Part shown: positions 26,325 through 36,214 of the stretch, one piece after another
Layout: every line of letters begins with the position of its first letter
Numbering within the stretch: the stretch's first letter is position 1
Source of the DNA: an uncultured Allomuricauda sp.
GTDB taxonomy: Bacteria > Bacteroidota > Bacteroidia > Flavobacteriales > Flavobacteriaceae
Reading direction: 5' to 3'
DNA: 64,000 nucleotides
Assembly: GCF_937884665.1 (NCBI RefSeq)
Contig: NZ_CAKZYF010000026.1
Location: 1 to 64,000, forward strand
Made by a program: the position numbers and the translations under genes
The notes under the pieces: model-generated
Databases searched by the model: none
Told to the model about the DNA's origin: nothing
The model's input: the letters and a program-made list of their open reading frames with translations, nothing else

Positions 26325-26980
26325 GATATTTTTTCTTTAAGGGTCGATATGGTTGCGGCCGGGTCTCCGCTTTTAAAAACGAAACTTCCGGCAACTAAAA
26401 TATTCGCACCGGTATCTACTAACTGTTTTGCATTGGTCGCCGATACCCCACCGTCAATTTCAATAAGGGCATTTGATTTTTTTCTTTCGATAAGCGTTTT
26501 AAGTGCACTTATTTTAGAATAGGTGTTTTCGATGAAAGATTGCCCTCCGAAACCGGGATTAACGCTCATGAGGCAAACCAAATCGACGTTTTGGATAATA
26601 TCTTCCAGTAAACTGACAGGTGTATGTGGATTTAGTGCGACACCGGCTTTCATGCCTTCCTGCTTTATGGCATCTATCGTTCTGTGCAAATGATTACAAG
26701 CTTCGATGTGCACTGTTAAGTTGTGGCTTCCCAAATCCGCAAAGGTTTTGATGTAGCGGTCGGGGTCAATGATCATCAAATGAACGTCCAAGGTCTTTTG
26801 GGTGTATTGGGCAATCGCTTGGATGACCGGCATCCCAAAAGAAATGTTTGGAACAAAAACTCCGTCCATTACATCAAGATGAAACCAATCTGCCTGACTT
26901 TGGTTGACCATATCAATATCCCGCTGCAAGTTGGCAAAATCTGCGGCCAAGAGTGAAGGGGCTACCAAACGTGTACTCAT
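26321..26980 (-). CDS. rpe: Ribulose-phosphate 3-epimerase
   Basis: 219 residues. A TIM barrel that interconverts ribulose 5-phosphate and xylulose 5-phosphate in the pentose phosphate pathway. Motifs include VAPSLLAADFANLQ, WFHLDVMDGVFVPNISFG (metal-binding His and catalytic Asp), LMSVNPGFGGQSF and IEIDGGVS with phosphate-binding segment at VAGSFVFK. Complete and of normal length. Confidence 0.95.
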   Translation of the reverse strand: MSTRLVAPSLLAADFANLQRDIDMVNQSQADWFHLDVMDGVFVPNISFGMPVIQAIAQYTQKTLDVHLMIIDPDRYIKTFADLGSHNLTVHIEACNHLHRTIDAIKQEGMKAGVALNPHTPVSLLEDIIQNVDLVCLMSVNPGFGGQSFIENTYSKISALKTLIERKKSNALIEIDGGVSATNAKQLVDTGANILVAGSFVFKSGDPAATISTLKEKIS

Positions 26981-26999
26981 TATACCTTGTTTTGAGATA

Positions 27000-27007
27000 C
27001 AAAAGTA
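27000..27007 (-). promoter_or_regulatory. Candidate -7 element for rpe
   Basis: TACTTTTG on the minus strand fits TAnnTTTG, 20 bases upstream of the rpe start codon. No clear -33 TTTG partner is seen. Confidence 0.4.
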
Positions 27008-27073
27008 GCGAAATGAATCGGTTCGTCTTTAGGACCTAAGCTTGGGAAAGGGTATTCTTGGCGTGGTGGCGTA

Positions 27074-28810
27074 TTAGCTTTTCAATTTGTTGAATTTAAG
27101 ATTTTGTATCCCATCTGTAAAAATGGTAAAACCATCTATTTTTCCGGATGTATCCCTCGCAAAACGGATACTTCCAAATTCAATCGCATCACTTCTGAAA
27201 ATGTCCTTCATGACCGGGTAAAAATTGACCATTTTCCCTTTAGGACCTCTTGCCAGAAGCTGTTCTCCGCTTATTTCGAAATCGTAGATAACTTTCAGGT
27301 CTTTATTGTAAAAGACCCCAACATATTCATTCAGATTTTCCGATTTACTGGGGGCATATCTTACATATCGATAAGGTCTGCTTTCCCCAAGGGTCACGTC
27401 GTAGATGGCCTTTCCTTCGATTTCCTGAAACGAAAAAATGATTTTTTCATCCCCCTCCACTAGTAGTTGAAATGTTTCTGAGGTCTATAGGGGAATCAAT
27501 GGCGCGCCTTCCTCTTGGTCCAAACGCTTGTAAAAAAGGGTATCCCTTTCTACTTGAAGTTTACGGGCAATACCCCGTTTGGCGTCCCAGTAATGCCCTT
27601 CATACTTTTTTAGGGCTTTGGCGGATAAGCTTCGTATTTTTAAAAGCTTTGGGTCAATCGAGCTAGGTTCCGTATACTGATTTTCAATATACTGATTGGC
27701 GTGAAGCATGGCCGGCATACCGTTGTATTCATTGTTGTTTCCCAAAACGAAAGAAGTCAGCTGTTGTTCTGGAAAACGAAACACATTTGAAGCATACCCG
27801 CCCACACGCCCAAACTGCCAATAGGCAGGTAAGCCCCGCTCTTTATGATAAAAGGACCTTCCCAAAGTCAGCTGGCCCCACCAAGAATCGAACGTCGCTC
27901 CGTTTTTGAGCGTAACGGGTTTATCCAATTTTCGCATTATTTGGGAAAGTGATGTCTGTGCTTTTCCAGTCAAGGCAGTGTACCATCTGTTCAGGTCTTC
28001 GGCCGAGGTATAAAACACATGGGTAAGACGGAGTTTTTGAAGTTTCAGTGAATCTCCTTGATTTTGATACGAAATCGCCTTGTTCTCTAAGATGTTGTTA
28101 TCCTCTTTCGAAAAACAACTGTTTTCCATTTGTAATGGACTAAAAATGTAGTCGGTCGCAAAAGAGGCCAAAGATTGGCCCGATGCTTTTTTAATGATTT
28201 CCAACATGAGGGTAATTTCAGTTTTGGACGTCATGTAGGAGAAGTTGGTTCCCGGTATAAAGTTGAGCTGCTTTTGCGTACGGATTACGTTCAAGTCGTC
28301 CTCTTGCGTATGTAGGTCATTATCCTCTATCCCTATAATCCTTCGGAGCATTCTAAGGTCATTCAGTCCGCTTGAGTGATTTACCAAGTGTGATATGTTC
28401 AGTCTATGTTGGTATTGGGGAAAATCCGGCAGGTATTTTCGGAGGGGATCCCCCAAAGAAAGTTTCCCTTGGCTTTCAAGTATCAGAATTCCTAAAACCA
28501 CAAACTGCCTGGAGGGATAACCGATCTGAAATCGGGTCTTAGCGTTGTTTTTTTTGCCATTGTCCACATCAGCATAACCGAAGGCTTTGGTATATCTTAT
28601 GGAGTCGCCATAAATAAGGCCTGCGACAACACCAGGTGCTTGTTTGTTTTGCCACTGACCGAAAATGCTATCTATGCTGATATCTTTTGGAACGGATGAC
28701 TGTGATTTAGCTGGCATCACCGTAAGGAGTAAAGTCGATAAGACAACAAAGCGAAGCTGGTTTATGGAAATAATGGGGTTTGACGCATTCGAACGTGCAC
28801 TTGGTCTCAT
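27074..28810 (-). pseudogene. Secreted serine hydrolase (beta-lactamase family), broken by one in-frame stop
   Basis: The frame runs from 28810 to a TAG at 27487-27485 (after APLIPL), then continues without shift to 27074 (TSETFQLLVEGDEKI...). Together that is 578 codons, fitting a beta-lactamase-related serine hydrolase with a C-terminal lipocalin-like domain. A signal peptide precedes the catalytic part, which shows the modified active-site region FQIGYPSRQF in place of a clear SxxK, then SYMTS at the YxN position and GRVGGYASNV. The part after the stop is the second half of the C-terminal domain. The start overlaps the upstream gene by four bases. The stop may be a sequence error. Confidence 0.7.
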
Positions 28811-29226
28811 TCTGGGTATTTTTTAAAAGTGAATGTCTTGTGGATGATTTTCCATTTTTGGTTTGTTTTCAACAAAAGCAAGTAGTCTGTGTAAATTCTT
28901 CTCAGTCCTGGCATTAACACTTCAATTTTGGCGATTGCGGCATTTCCTTCATAATCGATGGAGCGTACTTTGCCTATTCGGTTGCTTTTTTGCCCTGGTT
29001 TAACATGGTTGATATAGTTTTTCCCTGACCAGGTATTTAGCGAGTCGTTCTTCACAAAATACAAGTTGAAGTCTTCATCAAATGCGTCACGGAGTCTTTC
29101 AGGTTGTCCGTTGGCCGTACCTTCAATATAGTCGTACAAAACTTTGTTGATAGATTCTATCTCAGATTGTGAATGTCCGGAACATACTGCGGAAAACACC
29201 AGAAAAAACAGCGCGAAATGCTTCAT
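28807..29226 (-). CDS. Secreted NTF2-like (SnoaL/lumazine-binding type) protein
   Basis: 139 residues with a signal peptide ending near SGHSQ. The NTF2-like cone is supported by INKVLYDYIEGTANGQPERLRDAF, then WSGKNYINHV and the final TDYLLLLKTNQKWKIIHKTF. The family covers both enzymes and binding proteins; no catalytic residues can be named. Middle gene of an operon with four-base overlaps on both sides. Confidence 0.75.
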   Translation of the reverse strand: MKHFALFFLVFSAVCSGHSQSEIESINKVLYDYIEGTANGQPERLRDAFDEDFNLYFVKNDSLNTWSGKNYINHVKPGQKSNRIGKVRSIDYEGNAAIAKIEVLMPGLRRIYTDYLLLLKTNQKWKIIHKTFTFKKYPE

Positions 29227-30023
29227 TGTACCCTGTTTTTCAATGTTTTGACAACATTTTCCGCCACCGAAGTGGCGGCAGTTGGGTCTTGACCGGTAAT
29301 CAGCCGTCCATCCAAAACAAAGTAATTATCCCAACCTTCTTCTGAATAACTGAAGTTGCCTCCTCTATCCTGGATGGTCTGTTCTATGGAAAAAGGAAAC
29401 TCCTGGTAGTAGGTCGCCTCCATGTTCTCAAACAAATCAGGGAATCCGTTTACTTTTTTCCCTTCGTACAGGAATTTTCCGTCTTTGGTTTTTAAATTCA
29501 CCAACCCCGCAGTACCATGGCATATTGCGGAGACAACGCCTCCATTTTTTTCGTAGATGGTCATGGCGATTTTCTGTATAGCTTCATTTTCGGGTACCCC
29601 GTACATAGCGGCTCCACCCCCTCCGTAATAAATAGCTTGGTACCTTGATGGATTTACTTCCCCGGGCGTTTGGGTGTTTTTAAGCAAATCCATGAAATCA
29701 AAATCATAGAGATATTGTTTTTCCAAAGGGTTCGAGGTGTTCAGGTAACCGATAGGAACAGCACCGCCTTGAGGGCTCACAAAATCAATGGCAAAACCTG
29801 CTTTTTGGAACACATCATACGCGAAAACAATTTCTGCAAAGTGGTTGGCAGCATTGATTTCGGAACTTCCATAGGTGTGCTGATTGGAAACAACAAACAA
29901 GATGCCTTCGGAATTGGTTTCTTTTTTTGGAGTGCTCGTTAGGGACGTCTCTTTTTCCGATGTATCCAAATTGCGTTTACATCCAAGACCCACAATCAAG
30001 AATAGTAAAAGAAAATATTTCAT
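29223..30023 (-). CDS. Lipoprotein of the DJ-1/PfpI (type 1 glutamine amidotransferase-like) family
   Basis: 266 residues. A lipobox (IVGLGC) is followed by a Ser/Thr/Lys-rich linker and a DJ-1/PfpI domain with the nucleophile elbow AICHGTAGL containing the reactive cysteine and adjacent histidine. GGGGAAMYGVPEN and FVSPQGGAVPIG match Hsp31/glyoxalase-III-like members. It probably acts in the periplasm on reactive carbonyls or as a chaperone; this is inference. First gene of the operon with the NTF2-like and serine hydrolase genes, beside a 7TM-AraC regulator. Confidence 0.78.
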   Translation of the reverse strand: MKYFLLLFLIVGLGCKRNLDTSEKETSLTSTPKKETNSEGILFVVSNQHTYGSSEINAANHFAEIVFAYDVFQKAGFAIDFVSPQGGAVPIGYLNTSNPLEKQYLYDFDFMDLLKNTQTPGEVNPSRYQAIYYGGGGAAMYGVPENEAIQKIAMTIYEKNGGVVSAICHGTAGLVNLKTKDGKFLYEGKKVNGFPDLFENMEATYYQEFPFSIEQTIQDRGGNFSYSEEGWDNYFVLDGRLITGQDPTAATSVAENVVKTLKNRVQ

Positions 30024-30117
30024 TTGTCTATTTTTTCGGACAAATTGTTTTTTTCTGCTTGAACTGGGATTATTAGTTATAAATCGGGAGTACGGATTTA
30101 TAAATGAGAACTTTTCG

Positions 30118-31152
30118 TTACCTCTTGAACTGTGCAGGTGTCACACCTTTTATTTTTTTGAATGCGGTATAAAAGGTGGATTTTGAATTAAATCCACATT
30201 CATAGCCAATCGCTTCTAAGGTTAGAGGTGTCTCGGATTTTATGATGCGGCAAGCTTTTGCAATTCTATATTCATTAATGAACAAAGGAAAACTCTTGCC
30301 CAAATTTTCATTCAATAATTGTGAAAGCAGATGTACAGGGACATTTATTTTTTTGGCAAGGTCCAAGGACTTCAGGTCAGCATTTGTATAGGGTTCCTCC
30401 GTTTTCATCAGTGCGTGCAGCTTTTCCAAAATAGGATTTGCTTCCGAGGGCTCTATCTTTTTGGTTCTATACTTATGTTCGGGCAGAAACAGGTTTTGTT
30501 TGTTTCTTCTCTCCAAAAAAACCAGTAGGGCAAGCAGATAAAAGAGAAAGGAAAAGGTTAGGGCGCCAACGAGGTAAAAAGTGATATTGGTAAAAAAATA
30601 AGCGGCCCAAATCAAAAGATTTCCAAAGAAAACGCTGAGAATCCAAATCTTTCTCGAGGTAATCTTTTCGGAAGAATCAATCAAATCCTTAAATGTATAC
30701 CGTAAAACCCAAGCCGAAGCCAATAGGTAAAAAAACCACTGAAGGTAAATTCCTTTGATAATATAAGGGCGCCATAGGTGGGTGTTATCCTCAAAAGGAT
30801 AGAGCATTCCCACAATCAGGATCAATGGGAAAAGAACGATTATATGATATTTCCAACTTTTATGGATGGTACTCCTGGGTTCCACCATGGACCGGATGTA
30901 AAAATAGAGAAAAGGACCAATGAAGAAACAGGCGGAAAGTCCAATCTGAAGATAGATAAAGGCTAAATCCGGATTAAAGTAGAAGACCACAGATTTTCCG
31001 ATGCGAACACTTAACATAAGTAAAAGAAAACCCAGAAATCTACTTGAAATGTGTTTTGGTCTGGCTACCATTAAAAAATAGAGCCCCAGACAAAGTCCGT
31101 TAAAAGCACCCAGCGCGCTAAAAAAGAAAAGTAAGGTCTGATTGAATTCCAT
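30118..31152 (-). CDS. AraC-family regulator with seven-transmembrane N-terminal domain
   Basis: 344 residues. The first about 215 contain seven hydrophobic helices, and the last about 110 form a double helix-turn-helix AraC domain (LDLAKKINVPVHLLSQLLNENLGKSF, then IGYECGFNSKSTFYTAFKKIKGVTPAQF). Such 7TM-AraC proteins are common in Bacteroidota and probably sense a ligand within the membrane. It sits 95 bases upstream of the DJ-1/NTF2/hydrolase operon on the same strand, its likely target. Confidence 0.88.
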   Translation of the reverse strand: MEFNQTLLFFFSALGAFNGLCLGLYFLMVARPKHISSRFLGFLLLMLSVRIGKSVVFYFNPDLAFIYLQIGLSACFFIGPFLYFYIRSMVEPRSTIHKSWKYHIIVLFPLILIVGMLYPFEDNTHLWRPYIIKGIYLQWFFYLLASAWVLRYTFKDLIDSSEKITSRKIWILSVFFGNLLIWAAYFFTNITFYLVGALTFSFLFYLLALLVFLERRNKQNLFLPEHKYRTKKIEPSEANPILEKLHALMKTEEPYTNADLKSLDLAKKINVPVHLLSQLLNENLGKSFPLFINEYRIAKACRIIKSETPLTLEAIGYECGFNSKSTFYTAFKKIKGVTPAQFKR

Positions 31153-31710
31153 ACGGAAATAAATATCCGAGACTATCTTTAAAAATAAGGAATTTGTACA
31201 GACGAATTCTATCTTCTCGCTTTAGAATGAAAAGATCCTTATTTATTAAAAATATGCCGAGTCGGGAAGAACAATAGGTTCGCAACGGAGGATTTTTATA
31301 TTGCACATCGTACACTGTCGATTTCCATCTATTGATTTTAACGCTAAAGTTTCTTGTGCAGAGAGGGAATAGGCGTTGGCTACTTGATGATCTACTTCGT
31401 ACCGCAAGTCTTCGAAGGCCCATGGATAACCTATTACCATAGCATATTTGTGGTATACCTGGTCAGCAAGGGTCTAAAATCAAGGGTATATCAAAGTTTA
31501 ACAGAGGTTTGATAGAATCATGGTTTCCTCTATTTGGTTTTTTCTTGATTCCATCTTAGAATTTCGCTATTTCGCGGTATTTGAAGTTTTTTGTTTAATA
31601 TTGTGCCGTATTCATTCAGCAAAAAGCGGTACGGATACACTCTTCAATCTCATATATTGGGCGAATTGACCTCACGCCAACACCTATTTTCGAGAATTTA
31701 AATGAGTTAA
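31153..31710. other. Intergenic region of 558 bases, no secure gene
   Basis: No gene is supported. A 64-codon minus-strand frame at 31246-31440 contains a CTMC pair and a run SLSAQETLALKSIDGNRQ, but it lacks a clear start context and any recognisable relative. The region presumably holds promoters for the AraC-type gene (left) and the small exported protein (right). No tRNA, rRNA or hairpin stands out. Confidence 0.4.
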
Positions 31711-32187
31711 ATGAAAAGAGTTTTACTCCTATGCACAGTTTTACTGTGGATGCCTTTCTATGGTCAAGATGAGGCGAAAGAGTCCCAGGACCCCGAATTG
31801 ATTGGACAAATAATTATTACCGAAGAACTTTATGTATTGTGTGAAAAATTGGGGGATACCTATCATATTAGGTATTCTGATGCTAGCTTGAGTCAAGCGA
31901 CCTGTTTGCAATCGTTCACGGTGAAAGAAGGGAATGGAGAGTTTGAGAAATTCTACCGGAGCATTGTGGAAGGCCATCCCACCGTTCCCTGTAGAGGAAG
32001 TAAGGTACCCTTGACCACGGGTGAAATTTGGTTGGAATTCACTAAAAGCGAAGGTATTGTGAGTGTTAGGTTTCTACAAAACATGGGATTGCAAGATGTA
32101 TCATATTCTCCATGGCTTACCAAAAAAGAAATCATGAATTTGTTGGGAAAAGGACCAAATAAGACCAAAAGCAATGCCAGTAGTTGA
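31711..32187 (+). CDS. Exported protein of unknown function
   Basis: 158 residues with a signal peptide ending near PFYGQ. The mature part has three cysteines (in VLCEKLG, ATCLQSF and VPCRGSK) and no recognisable motif. It lies alone between the AraC-type regulator and rpoD and is followed by a hairpin shared with rpoD. No function is proposed. Confidence 0.6.
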   Translation: MKRVLLLCTVLLWMPFYGQDEAKESQDPELIGQIIITEELYVLCEKLGDTYHIRYSDASLSQATCLQSFTVKEGNGEFEKFYRSIVEGHPTVPCRGSKVPLTTGEIWLEFTKSEGIVSVRFLQNMGLQDVSYSPWLTKKEIMNLLGKGPNKTKSNASS

Positions 32188-32201
32188 TAGGATCATAAAT
32201 G

Positions 32202-32230
32202 AAAAAACTCCGGTAATCACTCCGGAGTTT
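32202..32230 (-). terminator. Bidirectional terminator between the exported-protein gene and rpoD
   Basis: Stem AAACTCCGG (32205-32213) with CCGGAGTTT (32222-32230) and an eight-base loop. On the minus strand it is followed by six T, so it mainly serves rpoD; the plus-strand T run is weaker. Confidence 0.75.
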
Positions 32231-32352
32231 ATTCATCAATCAAAAAACGAACAGTCATGATAAACTGTTATAGGATTACAAATTACAACTTTCCTGCCAA
32301 AAAAACAATTTAAGGTTTGTTTAACTGTAATTTGTATTGATAATCCTGATGA

Positions 32353-33216
32353 TTATCCCAAATAGGTCTTCAAAATTTTACTTCGAGAAGTATGTTTTAA
32401 CCTTCTTATCGCTTTTTCTTTTATCTGGCGTACACGCTCTCTCGTAAGGTCAAAAGTTTCCCCGATTTCCTCTAAGGTCATGGAGTGCTGTCCCGCTAAA
32501 CCAAAGTAAAGACGGATAACATCCGCCTCTCTGGGGGTCAAGGTCTCTAAAGCACGTTCAATTTCAGTACGTAGGGATTCGTGCAAGAGTTCTTTGTCCG
32601 GATTGGGCGATTCACCACTTCGCAATACATCGTATAAATTGGAGTCCTCTCCATCAATCAAAGGGGCATCCATGGATACGTGACGTCCAGAGTTTTTCAA
32701 AGATTGTTTAACATCCTCAACGGTCATGTCCAATTCTTTGGCAATTTCTTCTGCGGAAGGAATACGCTCATGGGCCTGCTCCAAAAAAGCAAAAGTTTTA
32801 TTGATTTTATTGATGGGCCCAATTTTATTCAAAGGCTAGCGTACGATCCTGGATTGCTCGGCAAGTGCCTGAAGAATGGAATGACGAATCCACCATACGG
32901 CGTACGAAATGAATTTAAAAACACGGGTTTCATCAAATCGTTGCGCAGCCTTGATTAATCCAAGGTTTCCTTCATTGATCAAATCAGGAAGTGTCAATCC
33001 TTGGTTTTGGTACTGTTTTGCAACAGAGACCACGAATCTGAGGTTGGCTTTAGTTAATTTTTCCAAGGCTATCTGGTCACCCGCTTTAATCCGTTGCGCC
33101 AATTCTACTTCCTCATCGGCAGTGATTAAATCCACTTTGCCAATTTCCTGTAAGTACTTGTCCAACGAAGCGGTTTCCCTATTGGTAACCTGTTTTGTAA
33201 TTTTTAACTGTCTCAT
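32353..33216 (-). pseudogene. rpoD: Housekeeping RNA polymerase sigma factor RpoD, interrupted by an amber stop
   Basis: The full frame would encode 287 residues, the normal size of the short primary sigma factor in Flavobacteriia. Regions 1.2, 2, 3 and 4 are all recognisable ([59 protein letters not shown]). Codon 127 is TAG (32838-32836) between RIVR and PLNKI, where Leu is universal in relatives. Nearby, three further replacements fall in near-invariant positions: Gly99 to Val (RVFKF), Gln112 to His (WWIRH) and Ser134 to Pro (GPINK). A cell should not survive on this copy, so error or a second gene must be considered. Confidence 0.88.
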
Positions 33217-33320
33217 TTAAATTTCCCTTCAAATTAAAGTTGTGAACCGAAGCTCATTAGGTTATACGTTGGAAAAACCAAAAAGTTACAATTTGGGAAA
33301 ATTTAATTCAATTTTTCGCA

Positions 33321-33350
33321 GAAAAAAACCCTGGATTTTTTCCAGGGTTT
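33321..33350 (-). terminator. Rho-independent terminator after pnp
   Basis: Ten-base-pair perfect stem AAACCCTGGA/TCCAGGGTTT around a five-base loop; on the minus strand it runs straight into a stretch of T. It lies 22 bases after the pnp stop. Confidence 0.85.
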
Positions 33351-33372
33351 CCCTTTTGTTATTTTATGGACA

Positions 33373-35580
33373 CTAGTCCCTTCTTGGTTTCCTGTCCCGG
33401 GTTCCACCTCTTCGGTCACCTCCACGGTCATTACGTGGGGGTCTTTCTTTATATCCCTCAGGTTTGGGTAGCAAAGCTTTTCTAGAAACTTTCTCTTTTC
33501 GGGTCCTTGGGTCTAGCCCGAAGTACTTAACGTCGATGACATCACCGAGATTCACTACATCGGTCACTTTGTCCGTGCGTTCCCAAGCTAATTCAGAAAC
33601 GTGGAGCAACACCTCGTTTCCAGGAGCTTCGGTGTACTCGACCACCGCACCAAAATCCAGTACCTTAATGATCTTTACTTCGTATACACTTCCCACTTCT
33701 GGTTTGAACATCACCGCATCGATTTTTGCAATGACCGCATCTATACCAGCTTGGTCCGTACCCAAAATCTCAACAATCCCTTCTTCGGTGTCCGGGTCTT
33801 CATTGATGACTATGGTCGTATTGGTCTCCTTCTGTAACTCTTGGATGACTTTTCCGCCAGAACCGATAACTGCACCGATATATTCTCCAGGAATAATCTT
33901 GGTAACAATTTTTGGAGCGTACGACTTGACCTCTTCACGGGGAGCTTCAATAGTATCCGTTAGGTGATTTAAGATATGTAGGCGTCCGTCCTTGGCCTGC
34001 ATCAATGCTTTTACCAAAATTTCATAGGACAATCCTTTGACTTTGATATCCATTTGACATGCGGTTATACCATCCGAAGTACCGGTTACTTTAAAGTCCA
34101 TATCTCCCAAGTGGTCTTCATCGCCCAAAATATCGGAAAGAACCGCATATTTACCTGTTTCGGTATCCGTAATCAATCCCATAGCAATACCTGAAACCGG
34201 CTTTTTAAGCTGTACACCGGCATCCATTAAGGCCATGGTACCCGAACAAACAGTGGCCATTGAGGAGGATCCATTGGATTCCAGTACTTCGGAAACCACG
34301 CGTACCGTATACGTGCAATCTTCAGGAACCATTCGCTTGAGTGCGCGTTGTGCTAAATTACCATGTCCAACCTCTCTTCTGGAAGTACCCCGTATGGGTC
34401 TTGCCTCTCCGGTTGAAAATGGAGGGAAGTTGTAGTGCAGGTAAAAAGTTTCTTCACCTTCATACGATGGCATGTCAATTACATTAGCCTCTCTCGAAGT
34501 ACCTAATGTTACAGTTGCCAGAGCCTGGGTTTCCCCTCTTGTAAATATGGATGAACCATGAACCGAAGGAAGATAATCAACTTCGCACCAAATAGGACGA
34601 ATCTCATCGGTCTTTCTGCCATCCAAACGTAGGCCTTCGTCCAAAGTAAGGGTGCGAACCGCCTCTTTTTCAGCTTTGTGATAGTATTTTGAAATTAATC
34701 CACCTATTTCTTCCAGTTCTTCCTCGGAAAACGTCTCTTTTATTTCTTCTTTGATGTTGAAAAATGCCTCGCTTCTTTCCTTCTTTGAAGAACCCGCCTT
34801 GGCCACGGCATAGACTTTATCATAAGCCATATCGTGGATTTTTTTCTTGAGTTCTTCATCTTCGGCTTCGGGCTCGTATTCGCGAACTTCTTTTTTTCCG
34901 AAAGCTTCGGCCAATTTTACCTGTGCAGCACACTGTACTTTAATGGCTTCGTGGGCAAATTTGATGGCTTCGACCATTTCCTCTTCGGATATTTCAGACA
35001 TCTCTCCCTCAACCATCATCACCGAATCTTCAGAAGCACCGATGACCATATCAATATCGGATTCTTTCAGTTGTGCTCTTGTAGGGTTGATGATCAACTC
35101 ACCGTTGACCCTGCCCACGCGGACTTCAGAGATAGGGCATTCAAATGGAAAATCAGAAAGTTGTATCGCTGCGGATGCGGCCAAACCGGCCATGGCATCG
35201 GGCATCACGTTTTCGTCATGTGACATTAATTGGATCATTACTTGCGTCTCAGAATGGTAATCCTTCGGGAATAAAGGTCTCAGAACGCGGTCCACAAGAC
35301 GCATGGTCAATACCTCTCCATCACTGGGGCGTGCCTCTCTTTTGAAAAATCCACCAGGATAACGCCCTGCTGCGGCAAATTTTTCACGATAGTCCACAGT
35401 TAGTGGCAAAAAGTCCACATCTGCGGCTTGATAATTGGAAACTACGGTACACAATAGCATACACTTTCCTGATTGAACCACCACAGAACCATGGGCCTGC
35501 TTGGCCAATTTTCCGGTTTCAATAGAGATTTCCCTACCGTCACCAAGGTCGATGACCTCTTTAAAAGTTTTTGGAATCAT
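33373..35580 (-). CDS. pnp: Polyribonucleotide nucleotidyltransferase (PNPase)
   Basis: 735 residues. A phosphorolytic 3'-5' exoribonuclease of the mRNA decay machinery. Two RNase PH cores are visible ([27 protein letters not shown] in the first; [15 protein letters not shown] and [19 protein letters not shown] in the second), then a KH domain ([21 protein letters not shown]) and an S1 domain ([25 protein letters not shown]). The C-terminal tail is rich in Arg, Gly and Asp, as in other Bacteroidota. Transcribed with or just after rpsO, the classical rpsO-pnp arrangement. Confidence 0.96.
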   Translation of the reverse strand: MIPKTFKEVIDLGDGREISIETGKLAKQAHGSVVVQSGKCMLLCTVVSNYQAADVDFLPLTVDYREKFAAAGRYPGGFFKREARPSDGEVLTMRLVDRVLRPLFPKDYHSETQVMIQLMSHDENVMPDAMAGLAASAAIQLSDFPFECPISEVRVGRVNGELIINPTRAQLKESDIDMVIGASEDSVMMVEGEMSEISEEEMVEAIKFAHEAIKVQCAAQVKLAEAFGKKEVREYEPEAEDEELKKKIHDMAYDKVYAVAKAGSSKKERSEAFFNIKEEIKETFSEEELEEIGGLISKYYHKAEKEAVRTLTLDEGLRLDGRKTDEIRPIWCEVDYLPSVHGSSIFTRGETQALATVTLGTSREANVIDMPSYEGEETFYLHYNFPPFSTGEARPIRGTSRREVGHGNLAQRALKRMVPEDCTYTVRVVSEVLESNGSSSMATVCSGTMALMDAGVQLKKPVSGIAMGLITDTETGKYAVLSDILGDEDHLGDMDFKVTGTSDGITACQMDIKVKGLSYEILVKALMQAKDGRLHILNHLTDTIEAPREEVKSYAPKIVTKIIPGEYIGAVIGSGGKVIQELQKETNTTIVINEDPDTEEGIVEILGTDQAGIDAVIAKIDAVMFKPEVGSVYEVKIIKVLDFGAVVEYTEAPGNEVLLHVSELAWERTDKVTDVVNLGDVIDVKYFGLDPRTRKEKVSRKALLPKPEGYKERPPRNDRGGDRRGGTRDRKPRRD

Positions 35581-35740
35581 AAAAATAATCTTACTCGAAA
35601 TTCTTCGAGTCGTTAAACATTTGGTCTACCGCCTTCCGGACGGTCGGGTTGTGTTGTTGTGTTGACCAATGAAAAACTGAATGCAGCTTTTTAAGAATGC
35701 TTCGGACGTTCCGAAACTGCGGTCTGTACTAGACCAAAAT

Positions 35741-35762
35741 AAAAGGGAGGCCAAAACCTCCC
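35741..35762 (-). terminator. Weak terminator or attenuator after rpsO
   Basis: Stem GGGAGG/CCTCCC with a six-base loop; downstream on the minus strand come TTTTATTTT. It begins directly after the rpsO stop and lies before pnp, so read-through could control pnp. Confidence 0.6.
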
Positions 35763-35768
35763 ATTTAC

Positions 35769-36038
35769 TTATTTTCTAATACCCAGTTCTTTAATAAGGG
35801 CTCGGTATTTTTCAATATCTTTTTTCTTGAGGTAGTCCAAAAGGCTTCTCCTTTTACCTACCAATTTCACCAAAGAACGCTCTGTTGCATAATCCTTGTG
35901 GTTCTTTTTCAAGTGTTGTGTCAAGTGGTTGATACGGTAGGTAAACAGTGCAATCTGTCCTTCCGTAGAACCTGTGTTTTGTTCGGAACCCCCATGTTTC
36001 TTGAAGATGTCCGCTTTTACTTCCTTTGATAAATACAT
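35769..36038 (-). CDS. rpsO: 30S ribosomal protein S15
   Basis: 89 residues, the full family length. S15 binds the central domain of 16S rRNA early in 30S assembly. HGGSEQNTGSTEGQIALFTYRINHLTQHLKKNHKD (ends given) and LVGKRRSLLDYLKKKDIEKY are the typical blocks. It precedes pnp. A leader of about 70 bases between promoter and start could allow autoregulation, as known for S15 in other bacteria. Confidence 0.97.
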   Translation of the reverse strand: MYLSKEVKADIFKKHGGSEQNTGSTEGQIALFTYRINHLTQHLKKNHKDYATERSLVKLVGKRRSLLDYLKKKDIEKYRALIKELGIRK

Positions 36039-36113
36039 TCCAATATTAGTTTAATGATTTTTATGTATTTGATTGTCAGTTCCTTCCTTTTACTCAGGAC
36101 GTGCAATCAGCGT

Positions 36114-36144
36114 GCAAAGATAATCCTTTTTTTAGATTTTGAAA
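36114..36144 (-). promoter_or_regulatory. Promoter of rpsO (Bacteroidota type)
   Basis: Minus-strand TATCTTTGC (36122-36114) matches TAnnTTTG exactly. A TTTC (36144-36141), one base from the TTTG -33 element, lies 18 bases further upstream, the usual spacing. This is the best promoter candidate of the window. Confidence 0.65.
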
Positions 36145-36214
36145 TTTTTACGCTACGAATTAAACCATTTTGATTTTACCGGGTCAAAGAGACAAATCCT
36201 AAAATTCAATCATT

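Noticed and set aside
31246-31440. Small minus-strand gene with a CTMC pair
   Set aside because: No recognisable family, no clear start context, and the composition is not distinct from noise; kept only as a remark in the intergenic entry.
34834-35260. Long plus-strand frames opposite pnp
   Set aside because: They are antisense shadows of the well-supported pnp gene.
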